Below, one piece after another: positions 8,690 through 18,896 of a stretch of 25,882 nucleotides of DNA (the stretch's first letter is position 1; each line of letters starts with the position of its first letter). The notes under the pieces were generated by a model. That model had not been told where the DNA came from and made no database searches. It saw nothing but the letters and a program-made list of their open reading frames with translations. Source of the stretch: JBBQAA01 sp038276395. GTDB taxonomy: Bacteria > Actinomycetota > Thermoleophilia > Solirubrobacterales > Solirubrobacteraceae. The stretch lies in assembly GCA_038276395.1 (NCBI GenBank), contig JBBQAA010000050.1, forward strand, positions 1 through 25,882, written 5' to 3'. Position numbers and translations under genes: made by a program.

Positions 8690-9541
8690 ATGACCGCCTC
8701 GACCGCTCGCAACGTCCTCATCACCGGCTGCTCCTCCGGCATCGGCCGCGCCACCGCGCTCCGCCTGCACGGCGCGGGCTTCACCGTCTACGCCACCGCG
8801 CGGCGGCCCGAGTCGATCGCGGACCTGGCCGAGCGGGGGATGCGCACGCTCGCGCTCGACGTCACCGATGAGGGCTCGATGGCCGCGGCCGTGGGGGCGG
8901 TGGAGGAGGCCGAGGGCGCCGTCGGCGCGCTCGTCAACAACGCGGGCTACTCGCAGTCGGGCGCGCTCGAGGGGATCCCGCTCGAGGAGATCCGCCGCCA
9001 GTTCGAGACGAACGTCTTCGGGCTCATCCGCATGACCCAGCTCGTGCTGCCGCAGATGCGCGAGCGCCGGGCGGGGCGCATCGTCAACATCGGCTCGATG
9101 GGCGGGAAGCTCACCTTCCCGGGCGGCGGCGTCTACCACGCGACCAAGCACGCGGTCGAGGCGCTCTCCGACGCCGTGCGCTTCGAGGTCGCGGGCTTCG
9201 GGGTCGACGTAGTGCTGATCGAGCCCGGCCTCATCGTCACGAGCTTCGCCGAGACCGCCGTGGCCTCCGTGCCCGAGGGCGACGGCCCCTACGCGAAGTT
9301 CAACCGCCACGTCGGCAAGATGACGACCGAGGCCTACGAGAACCGGATGGGAAAGCTCATCGGCGGCGGCCCGGACGACGTGGCCGGGGTGATCGAGAAG
9401 GCCCTCACGACCGAGAGGCCCAGGGCGCGGTACACGGTCACGCCCTCGGCGCCGCTGTCGATCGCCCAGCGCCGGCTGCTCTCGGATCGCATGTGGGATC
9501 GCGTCATGCGCACGCAGTTCCCCCAGCCCGGCCGGGCCTAG
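8690..9541 (+). CDS. Short-chain dehydrogenase/reductase (SDR)
   Basis: This is a 283-residue classical SDR. It has the cofactor loop TGCSSGIG (12-19), the ARR-P pattern after beta-2 (TARRPES), which favours NADP(H), the structural motif NNAG (83-86), catalytic Ser136 in NIGSMGG, and Tyr149/Lys153 in VYHATK. The C-terminal part (GLIVTSFAETAV ... ARYTVTPSAPLSIAQRRLL) is like that of the oxidoreductases annotated as retinol- or steroid-type SDRs, which have a longer tail of about 90 residues. It would oxidise or reduce an alcohol/carbonyl group on an unknown substrate. It lies 11 bases after the DsbA-like gene, and may share its transcript, and is convergent with the HAD gene. Confidence 0.92.
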   Translation: MTASTARNVLITGCSSGIGRATALRLHGAGFTVYATARRPESIADLAERGMRTLALDVTDEGSMAAAVGAVEEAEGAVGALVNNAGYSQSGALEGIPLEEIRRQFETNVFGLIRMTQLVLPQMRERRAGRIVNIGSMGGKLTFPGGGVYHATKHAVEALSDAVRFEVAGFGVDVVLIEPGLIVTSFAETAVASVPEGDGPYAKFNRHVGKMTTEAYENRMGKLIGGGPDDVAGVIEKALTTERPRARYTVTPSAPLSIAQRRLLSDRMWDRVMRTQFPQPGRA

Positions 9542-9559
9542 ATTGTCCAGCGCCGGCGC

Positions 9560-10255
9560 TCAGGCCCAGCCCGCCAGCACCTCGGCCGCCTCCCGGGCGC
9601 CGGCGACGGTCGCGTCGGCGCCGGCCAGCTCATCGGCCTCGAACCGGCCCGTCGTGACGCCCACGCAGCGCACCTCATCGGCCTGCGCGCAGGCGACGTC
9701 GCGCGGCGTGTCGCCGATGACGACGGTGCGCTCGCGCGGATGCGGCTCGCCCTCCGCGCCCGCGCGGCGCCGGGCGACGGCGGGCAGGTCGGTCCGGTCC
9801 TCGGAGTCCGAGCCGAAGGCGCCCTGGCCGTGGGCGAAGAAGTGCTCGATCCCGGCGCGGCGGAGCTTCATCCGCGCGATCGGCTGGAAGTTTCCCGTGA
9901 GCAGGGCGAGGATGACGTCGTCCCGCTCGGTGAGCTCGGCCAGCGCCTCGGGCACGCCGGGCAGGACGAACTCCGCCAGCGACCCCGGCCCGGCGCGGCC
10001 GTAGGCCTCCCCGCAGGCGATCTGGAAGTCGCGTGAGCCGGCGTCGATGTGCTCGGCGGGTACGCCGCGGCCGAGCAGGATCTGGCGGGCGATCTCGAGG
10101 TCCGTCCGCCCGGCCGGGTCGACGGGCACCCCTTCCGGTTCGACGCTGTAGACCTCACGGATCGCAGTGTGGAGCGCGCCCGCGTGGTCCACCGTGGCGC
10201 CGCGGAGCAGCGTCCCGTCGATGTCCCAGAGCGCGAGGAGCGGGGCGGCGCTCAC
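9560..10255 (-). CDS. HAD-superfamily phosphatase
   Basis: From GTG 10255 the protein has 231 residues with the HAD motifs: I, WDIDGTLL (nucleophile D11, acid D13); II, ALLTGN (Thr); and IV, VVIGDTPRDVACAQA. A helical cap lies between residues 20 and 95 (HAGALHTAIREVY ... GRTDLEIARQIL). This is the PGP/Gph-like subgroup that hydrolyses small phosphate esters; the substrate is unknown. The longer frame to 10339 lacks domain features and overlaps the M42 gene. The chosen GTG overlaps the TGA of the upstream M42 gene (GTGA), indicating translational coupling as the last gene of the hydrolase-M42-HAD operon. Confidence 0.9.
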   Translation of the reverse strand: MSAAPLLALWDIDGTLLRGATVDHAGALHTAIREVYSVEPEGVPVDPAGRTDLEIARQILLGRGVPAEHIDAGSRDFQIACGEAYGRAGPGSLAEFVLPGVPEALAELTERDDVILALLTGNFQPIARMKLRRAGIEHFFAHGQGAFGSDSEDRTDLPAVARRRAGAEGEPHPRERTVVIGDTPRDVACAQADEVRCVGVTTGRFEADELAGADATVAGAREAAEVLAGWA

Positions 10256-11316
10256 CGCGTGAGGTCGGCGCCGGGCTCGAGCCCCTGGACGTAGCCGACG
10301 ACGATCTCCGCCGCGGCCTCGACGTCGGAGAGCTCGCACATCTCGCCCGGGGAGTGGAGATAGCGCGTGGGGATGGAGACGAGCCCGGTCGCGACCCCGC
10401 CCCGCTCGAGGTAGACGGAGTCGGCGTCGGTGAAGGTCCCGCGCCCGGTCGCCTCGACGACGTGCGGAAGCTCGGCGGCCTCGGCGGCGGCCACAAGCCC
10501 GCCGGAGACGGCCGGGTGGAGCTGCGGGCCGCGGGAGATGACGGCGCCCTTGCCGAACTCCATAGTCGTCGACTCGCCGACCTCGACGCCCGGCTGCCTC
10601 GTCTCCCAGGTGACGTCGACGACGACCGCGATGTCGGGCTGGAGCGCGTGGGCCACGGCGCGGGCGCCGCCCTGGCTCGCCATGAGCTCCTCCTGGGTGG
10701 CCGCCACCGCGGCCACGGTGGCGGCGGCGCCGGATTCCTTGACCATCCGCGCGACCTCGAGCGCGACCCAGCAGCCGAGGCGGTTGTCGAGCGCGCGGGA
10801 GACGATGCGGCCGTTCGGCAGCTCGAGCGGGTCCCCGGCGAGCACTCCGACATCGCCGATCCGCACGAGCCCGCGGGCCTCCTCGGCGTCGCGCGCGCCG
10901 ATGTCGATGTGCAGGCCCTTCAGCTTCGGCAGCTTCTCGCGGGCGTCGGAGTCGAGGGTGTGGATCGGGGCGCGGGCGATGACGCCGGGCACCAGGCCGT
11001 CGCGCGCGGCGATCTCCACGCGCTGGCCGATGAGCACGGCGACGTCCCAGCCGCCGACGCCGCGGAAGCGCAGGAAGCCGTGCTCGTCGATGTGCGAGAC
11101 GATCACCCCGATCTCGTCGATGTGACCGATCACGGCGACGACCGGGCCGCCGTCCGCCGTGCCCGGCACACGCGCGATCGTCGAGCCGACGGTGTCGGCC
11201 ACGACGTCGTCGGTCAGCTCCCGCGCCAGCTCCCGGAAGACCCCGGCCGCCTCCTGCTCGTAGCCCGACGGGCCGTGGGCCGCGAGCAGGCGGCGAAGTC
11301 CCTCGGGCATCGGCAT
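10252..11316 (-). CDS. M42-family metallo-aminopeptidase
   Basis: This 354-residue protein has the M42 (FrvX/YsdC/TET) layout: GHIDEIGVIV with the first metal His and Asp, a PDZ-like insert domain (about residues 75-165), SRALDNRLGCW with the bridging Asp, the catalytic pair in AATQEELMASQGG, VDVT with a metal Asp, and the final metal His in IPTRYLHSP. M42 enzymes are cytosolic dinuclear metal aminopeptidases, often forming dodecamers that trim peptides left by proteasomes or other proteases. It is the middle gene of a leftward operon: 10 bases after the alpha/beta hydrolase and coupled by GTGA overlap to the HAD gene. Confidence 0.93.
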   Translation of the reverse strand: MPMPEGLRRLLAAHGPSGYEQEAAGVFRELARELTDDVVADTVGSTIARVPGTADGGPVVAVIGHIDEIGVIVSHIDEHGFLRFRGVGGWDVAVLIGQRVEIAARDGLVPGVIARAPIHTLDSDAREKLPKLKGLHIDIGARDAEEARGLVRIGDVGVLAGDPLELPNGRIVSRALDNRLGCWVALEVARMVKESGAAATVAAVAATQEELMASQGGARAVAHALQPDIAVVVDVTWETRQPGVEVGESTTMEFGKGAVISRGPQLHPAVSGGLVAAAEAAELPHVVEATGRGTFTDADSVYLERGGVATGLVSIPTRYLHSPGEMCELSDVEAAAEIVVGYVQGLEPGADLTR

Positions 11317-11323
11317 GGGCGGG

Positions 11324-11329
11324 ATCTTA
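11324..11329 (-). promoter_or_regulatory. Possible internal -10 element before the M42 gene
   Basis: On the minus strand TAAGAT lies 7 nt before ATG 11316. Its TAA is the stop codon of the hydrolase gene. No Shine-Dalgarno site is present in the 10-base gap, so either re-initiation or an internal leaderless transcript must serve this start. Confidence 0.38.
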
Positions 11330-12181
11330 TGCCGCGAGCGCTTTCTCGCGCAGCCAGGCGCCGATGAGCTCCGCGAGCGCCCCGGGCTGGTCCCACGGCA
11401 CGAATGCCTTGGCGTGCTGGATGAGCTCGAAGCGACCGCCGAGTAGCTCGGCCAGCCGGCGGCCGTGGGCGAGCGGAAAGATCTTGTCCTCCGCGCCCCA
11501 GGCGACGAGCGCAGGGCGGCTGAACCCGAGCAAGCGATTCGCGGCGGCGAGCGTCTGTGCGGAGTCGATGCCCTTGAGGAGCTTCGCGGTGTCCCGCCGG
11601 ATGTCGCCGCTCGTCAGGCACGGCTCCATCCAGCGGCGGGCCACTTCGTCGGGGATCGGGTCTACGGTCACCCCGCCGAAGGCGATCGGAAGGTTGCGCA
11701 GGAACCGCAGGCGCATCGGCTCGAGCGCCGCGCGCAGACCGACGGGAGTCGAGCCGAGCCTCTGGAGCGGCCGGAACATCGGGGGCAGGAAGTTCTCGAA
11801 GGCGTCGCACGAGGTCAGGACGAGGCGACCGAGGAGCTCCGGGCGCTCGGACACGAGGAGCTGCGCGATCGCGCCCCCGGTGTCGTTGGCCACGAGGGTC
11901 GCGCCCGAGAGATCGAGGCTCTCGATGAACTCGGCGACGAGCCGCGCGAGCGCCGGCGGCGCGAGATCGGCGCCTCCGTGCATCGGCAGCCGGTGGGCGC
12001 CGAGCGGCCAGTCGGGAACGAGGCAGCGATGCGTTTCGGCCAGCGCCGGCCAGACGCCGTCCCACAGCGTACCGTCGACGAGCAGACCGTGGAGGAAGAC
12101 GAGCGGCTCGCCGGCGCCCGCGTCGCGGTAGCGGACGGGGCCCGCGGAGAGTTCGGCGGTCTTGGTCACGGCGTCCGGCAT
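11327..12181 (-). CDS. Alpha/beta hydrolase, haloalkane-dehalogenase-like, without the usual catalytic His
   Basis: The 284-residue protein has an alpha/beta-hydrolase core: the oxyanion segment FLHGLLVDGTLWDGVWP (29-45), the nucleophile elbow VANDTGG with Asp100 in place of Ser, which is the haloalkane dehalogenase/epoxide-hydrolase style, a helical cap (about 125-215), and the acid region VAWGAEDKIFPLAHG. The loop that normally carries the catalytic His (A-G-H-F) reads HAKAFVPWDQP: Ala259 occupies the His position, although His256 is nearby. Activity as a classical dehalogenase is therefore doubtful. It is the first gene of a leftward operon and is divergent from a TetR gene with dyads between them, suggesting TetR control. 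TAGGGG precedes the ATG at 6-nt spacing. Confidence 0.85.
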   Translation of the reverse strand: MPDAVTKTAELSAGPVRYRDAGAGEPLVFLHGLLVDGTLWDGVWPALAETHRCLVPDWPLGAHRLPMHGGADLAPPALARLVAEFIESLDLSGATLVANDTGGAIAQLLVSERPELLGRLVLTSCDAFENFLPPMFRPLQRLGSTPVGLRAALEPMRLRFLRNLPIAFGGVTVDPIPDEVARRWMEPCLTSGDIRRDTAKLLKGIDSAQTLAAANRLLGFSRPALVAWGAEDKIFPLAHGRRLAELLGGRFELIQHAKAFVPWDQPGALAELIGAWLREKALAA

Positions 12182-12187
12182 GAGGTT

Positions 12188-12193
12188 CCCCTA
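12188..12193 (-). promoter_or_regulatory. Possible -10 element of the hydrolase operon
   Basis: On the minus strand TAGGGG ends 6 nt before ATG 12181, with no Shine-Dalgarno site. It lies next to the dyads at 12201-12227, so a bound regulator could block it. Confidence 0.38.
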
Positions 12194-12200
12194 AGGTTTG

Positions 12201-12227
12201 CGTACAAGGTGTACGTATGATGCATAC
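12201..12227. promoter_or_regulatory. Twin dyads between hydrolase operon and tetR: candidate operators
   Basis: Two perfect inverted repeats share one base. CGTACA-AGG-TGTACG (12201-12215) and GTATG-ATG-CATAC (12215-12227) have centres 13 bp apart. They fill the middle of the 57-base gap between divergent start codons. TATGAT (12216-12221), inside the second dyad, could be the -10 of the TetR gene. The placement is typical of TetR autoregulatory operators; binding itself is inferred. Confidence 0.62.
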
Positions 12228-12238
12228 AGACAGCACGT

Positions 12239-12823
12239 ATGTCAAGTAAGGCGGAGCAACGCGCGTCGACGCGGACGAGGCTCGTGGCCACGGCTCGCGC
12301 GCTCTGGGCCGAGCGGGGCTACGCGGAGGTCGGAACCGAGGAGATCGTCCGTACCGCCGGGGTCACGCGGGGCGCGCTCTACCACCAGTTCGCCGACAAG
12401 CGCGACCTCTTCCGGGCGGTCTTCCAGGAGGTTGACAGCGAGGCGGTCGCGCGCGCCGAGCGACGCGCCCTCGCCGCCGACGAACCGCTCGGCAGCCTGC
12501 GGGCCGGCGTGACCGGATGGCTCGAGGCGGCGACGGACCCCGAGGTCCAGCGCATCGTCCTGCTCGACGCGCCGGCCGTGCTCGGGTGGGAGGAGTGGCG
12601 CGCGTTCGGTGAGCAGACCGCGCTCGCCTTCATCACCGGCACGCTCGCGGCGGCGATGGAGTCCGGCGCCATCCGCCGCCAGCCCCTGCCCGCCCTGGGC
12701 CACATCGTCGTCGGCGCCCTGGACGAGGCTGCACTCTTCATCGCGCGCGCCGAGGATCCGCCGGCGGCCCGGGAGGAGTCCGAGGCCGTCCTCGCGGGCC
12801 TGCTCGACGGCCTCGCTTCCTGA
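12239..12823 (+). CDS. TetR/AcrR-family transcriptional regulator
   Basis: The 194-residue protein has an N-terminal HTH (about residues 10-56: ARALWAERGYAEVGTEEI, AGVTRGALYHQFADKRDLFRAVF). The C-terminal ligand-binding domain (SLRAGVTGWLEAATDPEVQRIVLLDAPAVLGWEEW) matches the common TetR group carrying the I-x-L-x-D-(A/G)-P-(A/S)-V-L-G-W motif. It probably represses its own gene and the divergent hydrolase-M42-HAD operon through the dyads at 12201-12227. There is no Shine-Dalgarno site before the ATG, so the mRNA may have a very short leader. The gene ends inside a perfect 15-bp hairpin shared with the convergent toxin gene. Confidence 0.92.
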   Translation: MSSKAEQRASTRTRLVATARALWAERGYAEVGTEEIVRTAGVTRGALYHQFADKRDLFRAVFQEVDSEAVARAERRALAADEPLGSLRAGVTGWLEAATDPEVQRIVLLDAPAVLGWEEWRAFGEQTALAFITGTLAAAMESGAIRRQPLPALGHIVVGALDEAALFIARAEDPPAAREESEAVLAGLLDGLAS

Positions 12824-12848
12824 GAGGGGCTGACCCCTCTCAGGAAGC
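12815..12848. terminator. Perfect 15-bp bidirectional hairpin embedding two stop codons
   Basis: GCTTCCTGAGAGGGG (12815-12829) and CCCCTCTCAGGAAGC (12834-12848) pair perfectly around loop CTGA. The left arm contains the last two codons and TGA of the TetR gene, and the right arm contains the same Ala-Ser-stop of the convergent toxin gene. A bidirectional terminator for both genes is likely, although no T-tract is present. Confidence 0.7.
12826..12846. repeat. 21-bp direct repeat, copy 1 (flanks the TA cassette)
   Basis: GGGGC followed by TGACCCCTCTCAGGAA. It matches copy 2 at 13519-13539 in 20 of 21 positions; the only difference is C versus T at position 5. Confidence 0.7.
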
Positions 12849-13247
12849 GGGCAGCGCCTCGTGCAGCGCGACGACGAGGCCGGTGCGCTCCGCTCCGCGG
12901 AGGAGACGCCCGTCGAGGGTCACGACGCGCGCCCCCACCAGTCGCGCGAGCGCGAGGTACTCCGCGTCGTAGGTCCTCGCCCAGCCGAGCTCCTCGGCGA
13001 TGGCCCAGGCGACACCCGGCAGGCGGGCCGGATCGCGGCGCGCCACGGGCAGACGCGCCAGGTGTCCGCAGGCCTCCTCGGCGTGGGCTCGGGTGAGGGT
13101 CCCGCGCCGCATGTTGGCGTGCAGCACGGAGAGCGTCTCTGACCACATGAGCCGCGGGGCGACGAGGTCGCCCGTCGCCGCGAGCTCGTCAAGACGCGCC
13201 GAGCCGCACGCCCAGAAGGCGACGCTCGCGTCGACGACGAGCGTCAA
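12840..13247 (-). CDS. VapC-like PIN-domain toxin
   Basis: The 135-residue PIN domain keeps all four acidic residues of the RNase site: D6 (LVVDASVAFW), E37 (MWSETLSVL), D94 (TYDAEYLALA) and D112 (TLDGRL). VapC-type toxins are Mg-dependent endoribonucleases that cut tRNA or rRNA when released from their antitoxin. The ATG overlaps the TGA of the upstream HTH gene (ATGA, 13247-13244), the usual antitoxin-first, translationally coupled order. The product ends within a hairpin shared with the TetR gene. Calling it a toxin rests on the PIN fold plus the paired gene. Confidence 0.88.
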   Translation of the reverse strand: MTLVVDASVAFWACGSARLDELAATGDLVAPRLMWSETLSVLHANMRRGTLTRAHAEEACGHLARLPVARRDPARLPGVAWAIAEELGWARTYDAEYLALARLVGARVVTLDGRLLRGAERTGLVVALHEALPAS

Positions 13248-13489
13248 TGCTCGTCGCGGTCGCGCCGCACGAGCCGCGCCCAGTCCGGCTGGGGAGTCCC
13301 GTCGGCGAACGTGCCCCAGCCGCCGGGCACCGGCAAGATGATGTCGCCGGTCAGCGCGTCGAGCTCGTCCTCGTCGATCAGGTGCTGGGTGCCCACCCGC
13401 TCCGAGCGGAGCCGGCCGGCGCGGATCCAGCGCCGGATGGTCTCGGGGTTCCGCCCCGTGTGCCGGGCTGCCTCAGGTACCGTCAACAT
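13244..13489 (-). CDS. HTH (MerR/excisionase-like) antitoxin partner
   Basis: The 81-residue protein has an N-terminal winged HTH of the excisionase/HTH_17 type (MLTVPEAARHTGRNPETIRRW, written here as VPEAARHTGRNPETIRRW, then IRAGRLRSERVGTQHLIDEDEL). A 35-residue tail (PVPGGWGTFADGTPQPDWARLVRR) follows that could wrap the toxin. In VapBC-like modules such a protein neutralises the PIN toxin and represses the operon. It overlaps the toxin gene by 4 bases. TAGTAT lies 6 nt before the ATG, with no Shine-Dalgarno site, so a leaderless transcript is likely. A stand-alone excisionase is unlikely, because no integrase is nearby. Confidence 0.85.
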   Translation of the reverse strand: MLTVPEAARHTGRNPETIRRWIRAGRLRSERVGTQHLIDEDELDALTGDIILPVPGGWGTFADGTPQPDWARLVRRDRDEH

Positions 13490-13495
13490 AGTCGC

Positions 13496-13501
13496 ATACT
13501 A
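13496..13501 (-). promoter_or_regulatory. Probable -10 element of the toxin-antitoxin operon
   Basis: On the minus strand TAGTAT ends 6 nt before ATG 13489. This is the best match in the window to the TAnnnT-N6-start pattern, and no Shine-Dalgarno site is present. Confidence 0.6.
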
Positions 13502-13518
13502 CAACGCTTCGGAAGGGG

Positions 13519-13532
13519 GGGGTTGACCCCTC

Positions 13533-13539
<7 letters not shown>
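13519..13539. repeat. 21-bp direct repeat, copy 2 (flanks the TA cassette)
   Basis: GGGGT followed by TGACCCCTCTCAGGAA. It contains the aconitase stop codon and lies just upstream of the TA operon. With the G-run to the left it could fold on the plus strand (8 pairs including G-U), but it lacks the second perfect arm seen in copy 1. Confidence 0.65.
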
Positions 13540-16421
<2,882 letters not shown>

Positions 16422-16477
16422 GTCGGGCCTGCTTTCTCTGGCGTGTCGGCGAGTCTCGGAGTGTCAGTCTTCCAAGG

Positions 16478-16954
16478 ATGGAGTCGGTATGGGACTACCC
16501 AAGGCCACCGCGCCTGCACCCATCGGTGCGCCGCGTCCGGGTGCGGCTCGGCGGCGAGGTGGTGGCCGACTCCCGGAGGGCTCTCCGTGTGCTCGAGACC
16601 TCCCACCCGCCGACGATCTACGTGCCCCCGGACGACATCCGGCCCGGGGCGCTCACGCCCGCGCGGGCGCGGCGGACGCTGTGCGAGTGGAAGGGCCTCG
16701 CCGTGTATTGGGACGCCCACCCACCCGGGCTCCGCGGAGGGGAGGAGGTTGCGGAGGCCGCCGGGTGGTCCTACCCCGACCCCGTCCCGGGGTGGGAGGC
16801 GCTCCGCGACCACGTCTGCTTCTACCCCTCACGCGTCGAGTGCCTCCTTGGCGACGAGCGCGTCCGCTCCCAGGAGGGGGACTTCTACGGCGGTTGGATC
16901 ACGGCGGACATCGAGGGACCCTTCAAGGGCGCTCCCGGCACGCTCGGGTGGTGA
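16478..16954 (+). CDS. DUF427-domain protein
   Basis: This 158-residue protein contains one DUF427 domain: RVRVRLGGEVVADSRRALRVLE, HPPTIYVPPDDIR, CEWKGLAVYWD, and the closing VCFYPSRVECLLGDERV. The fold is a small beta barrel common in actinobacteria, with no established biochemical role, so I propose none. It starts 56 bases from the divergent aconitase gene, with CAGTCT 7 nt before the ATG, and is followed after 19 bases by the amine oxidase gene, so the two may be co-transcribed. Confidence 0.85.
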   Translation: MESVWDYPRPPRLHPSVRRVRVRLGGEVVADSRRALRVLETSHPPTIYVPPDDIRPGALTPARARRTLCEWKGLAVYWDAHPPGLRGGEEVAEAAGWSYPDPVPGWEALRDHVCFYPSRVECLLGDERVRSQEGDFYGGWITADIEGPFKGAPGTLGW

Positions 16955-16961
16955 GCCGTGG

Positions 16962-16967
16962 CAGACT
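16962..16967 (+). promoter_or_regulatory. Possible -10 element of the amine oxidase gene
   Basis: CAGACT ends 6 nt before ATG 16974 in the short gap after the DUF427 gene. The first base is not T, so the match is weak. Confidence 0.28.
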
Positions 16968-16973
16968 GCCGGC

Positions 16974-18446
16974 ATGACTGAGCGCTCGCCCGAGATCACC
17001 CGCCGGGGTCTGCTCGGCACCGCCGCCGTCGGCGCCGCCGCGGCCGCGGTTCCGGCCGCCGCCGAGGCCGAGGGCCGTCCGCCGTCCCGCCGGGTCGACG
17101 TCGTCGTCGTCGGCGCCGGCCTCGCCGGCCTCTCCGCCGCGCGCGCGCTCGTCCGCCGGGGGAGGTCCGTGGCGGTGCTGGAGGCGCGCGGCCGGGTCGG
17201 CGGGCGCACGCTGAACGCCCAGCTCGGCCACGGTCACGTCGTGGAGATCGGCGGCCAGTGGATCGGCCCGACCCAGGACCACCTCGACGCGCTCGCCCGA
17301 GAGCTCGGCGTCAAGCAGTTCCCCACCTACCTGAAGGGCGAGAACCTCTACTACCACGACGGGGCGCTGAAGCGCTACACGGGCGCCATCCCGCCCGCCA
17401 CCACCGGGATCGGGGACGTCGCCACCGCGATCTTCAAGCTCAACGACCTGGCCGCCGGCGTGCCTACCGACGCCCCGTGGAGAGCGGCGCGGGCGGTCGA
17501 GTTCGATTCCCAGACGGCGGAGACCTGGAAGCTCGCGAACACCACGACGGTCGAGGGCCGCCAGCTCCTCGACCTCGGCATCCAGGCGGTGTGGGCGGCC
17601 GAGCCGCGCGACATCTCCCTGTTGCACATCCTCTTCTACATCGCCTCCGCCCGCAACGAGCGGACGAAGCCCGACTTCAACCGCCTGATCGACACCGACG
17701 GCGGCGCCCAGGAGCGGCGGTTCGTCGGCGGCTCGCAGCTCATCGCGATCCGCCTCGCCGATCGGCTCGGTCGGCGCGTGCACCTGAACTCGCCCGTGCG
17801 CCGGATCGTGCAGGCCCGCGGCGGCGTCACGGTCCTCAGCGACACCGGGAGCTGGCGGGCCAAGCAGGTCATCGTCACCGGGCCGCCCGCGCTCACGGCG
17901 CAGATCCGCTACGAGCCGCAGCTTCCGATCAAGCGCGCACAGCTCACTCAGCGCTTCCCCCAGGGCTCGGCGATCAAGTGCGTCGCCGTCTACCCGACGC
18001 CGTTCTGGCGCAAGGACGGCCTGTCCGGGATGACGACGAGCGACACCGGCCCCGTGCGCCTGACCTACGACAACTCCCCGCCCGACGGCTCGATCGGCGT
18101 CCTGCTCGGCTTCATCGAGGGCCATGCCGCCCGGGACTACGGCTCCCGCCCGGCCGCCGTGCGCCGGGCGGCCGTGCTCAAGGACTTCGCCACCTACTTC
18201 GGGCCGGAGGCGCTCAAGCCGACGAAGTACCTCGACCAGAACTGGGGCGGGGAGGAGTGGACCCGCGGCTGCTACGTCGGCTACACGCCGCCCGGCGTCC
18301 TGCTCGACTACGGCACGGCGATCCGGGAGCCCGTCGGGCGGATCCACTGGGCGGGCGCCGAGTACGCGACGTTGTGGAACGGCTACATGGACGGCGCCGT
18401 GCGCTCGGGCCAGGCGACGGCGGCCGACGTGCTGCGGCGCCTGTGA
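16974..18446 (+). CDS. Tat-exported flavin monoamine oxidase family protein
   Basis: The 490-residue protein has a twin-arginine signal (TRRGLLG, Arg10-Arg11) followed by an Ala-rich hydrophobic segment to about residue 35. The FAD-binding Rossmann motif VVVVGAGLAGLSAARAL comes next, with EARGRVGGRT after it. EIGGQWIGPTQ and the C-terminal FAD segment IHWAGAEYATLWNGYMDGAVRSG are hallmarks of the amine oxidase family. It would oxidise an amine with O2, releasing H2O2, aldehyde and ammonia, probably outside the membrane; the substrate is unknown. Expected Tat export with FAD already bound is inference. It lies between a DUF427 gene (19 bases) and an SRPBCC gene (21 bases). Confidence 0.92.
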   Translation: MTERSPEITRRGLLGTAAVGAAAAAVPAAAEAEGRPPSRRVDVVVVGAGLAGLSAARALVRRGRSVAVLEARGRVGGRTLNAQLGHGHVVEIGGQWIGPTQDHLDALARELGVKQFPTYLKGENLYYHDGALKRYTGAIPPATTGIGDVATAIFKLNDLAAGVPTDAPWRAARAVEFDSQTAETWKLANTTTVEGRQLLDLGIQAVWAAEPRDISLLHILFYIASARNERTKPDFNRLIDTDGGAQERRFVGGSQLIAIRLADRLGRRVHLNSPVRRIVQARGGVTVLSDTGSWRAKQVIVTGPPALTAQIRYEPQLPIKRAQLTQRFPQGSAIKCVAVYPTPFWRKDGLSGMTTSDTGPVRLTYDNSPPDGSIGVLLGFIEGHAARDYGSRPAAVRRAAVLKDFATYFGPEALKPTKYLDQNWGGEEWTRGCYVGYTPPGVLLDYGTAIREPVGRIHWAGAEYATLWNGYMDGAVRSGQATAADVLRRL

Positions 18447-18467
18447 GCGGTCTGCTTCAATAGCGCC

Positions 18468-18896
18468 ATGGCCCGCGAGGTTCACGTCGAGCGCGACTTC
18501 CCCCAGCCGCCGAACATCGTCTTCGCCTACCTGGCCCGGCACGAGCACCTGGAGGATGTCTTCGGGGCGAAGATCAAGCGCCTGGCCTCCGGCGCGGAGG
18601 GGGAGCGCGACGGCGTCGGCTCGCGGCGCGAGCTGCGGATCGGCCCGCTGCCGCCGTTCGAGGAGACGGTAACCGAGTTCGTGCCCGATGAGCTGATCGA
18701 GTACCGGATCACCAAGGGCAGCCCGCTCAAGGACCACTTGGGGGGGATGCGCTTCTCCCCCACGCCCGACGGCGGCACGCACCTCGACTACCGGATCCAC
18801 ATCGACTCGGCGATCCCCGGCGTGGCGGCGCTGGTGCACACGGGCCTGTCCCGGAGCATCCCGCGCGGGCTGGCCAAGGCGCCGATCTCACGGTGA
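18468..18896 (+). CDS. SRPBCC (START/Bet v1-like) family protein
   Basis: The 142-residue protein fits the helix-grip lipid/cofactor-binding fold: it opens with VHVERDFPQPPNIVFAYLA, the family's 'ERxFxAPxxxVFxxL' strand-helix, and continues with GVGSRRELRIGP, FEETVTEFVPDELIEYRI and THLDYRIHIDS. Such proteins bind hydrophobic ligands or act as cyclases; no ligand can be inferred. The ATG is 21 bases after the amine oxidase gene, preceded by TTCAAT at 6-nt spacing. The stop overlaps the GTG start of the secreted phosphodiesterase gene (GTGA), so the two are translationally coupled. Confidence 0.83.
   Translation: MAREVHVERDFPQPPNIVFAYLARHEHLEDVFGAKIKRLASGAEGERDGVGSRRELRIGPLPPFEETVTEFVPDELIEYRITKGSPLKDHLGGMRFSPTPDGGTHLDYRIHIDSAIPGVAALVHTGLSRSIPRGLAKAPISR

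Noticed and set aside
13244..13489. HTH protein as a phage excisionase
   Set aside because: There is no integrase, attachment site or phage gene nearby. The 4-base overlap with a PIN gene makes an antitoxin far more likely.
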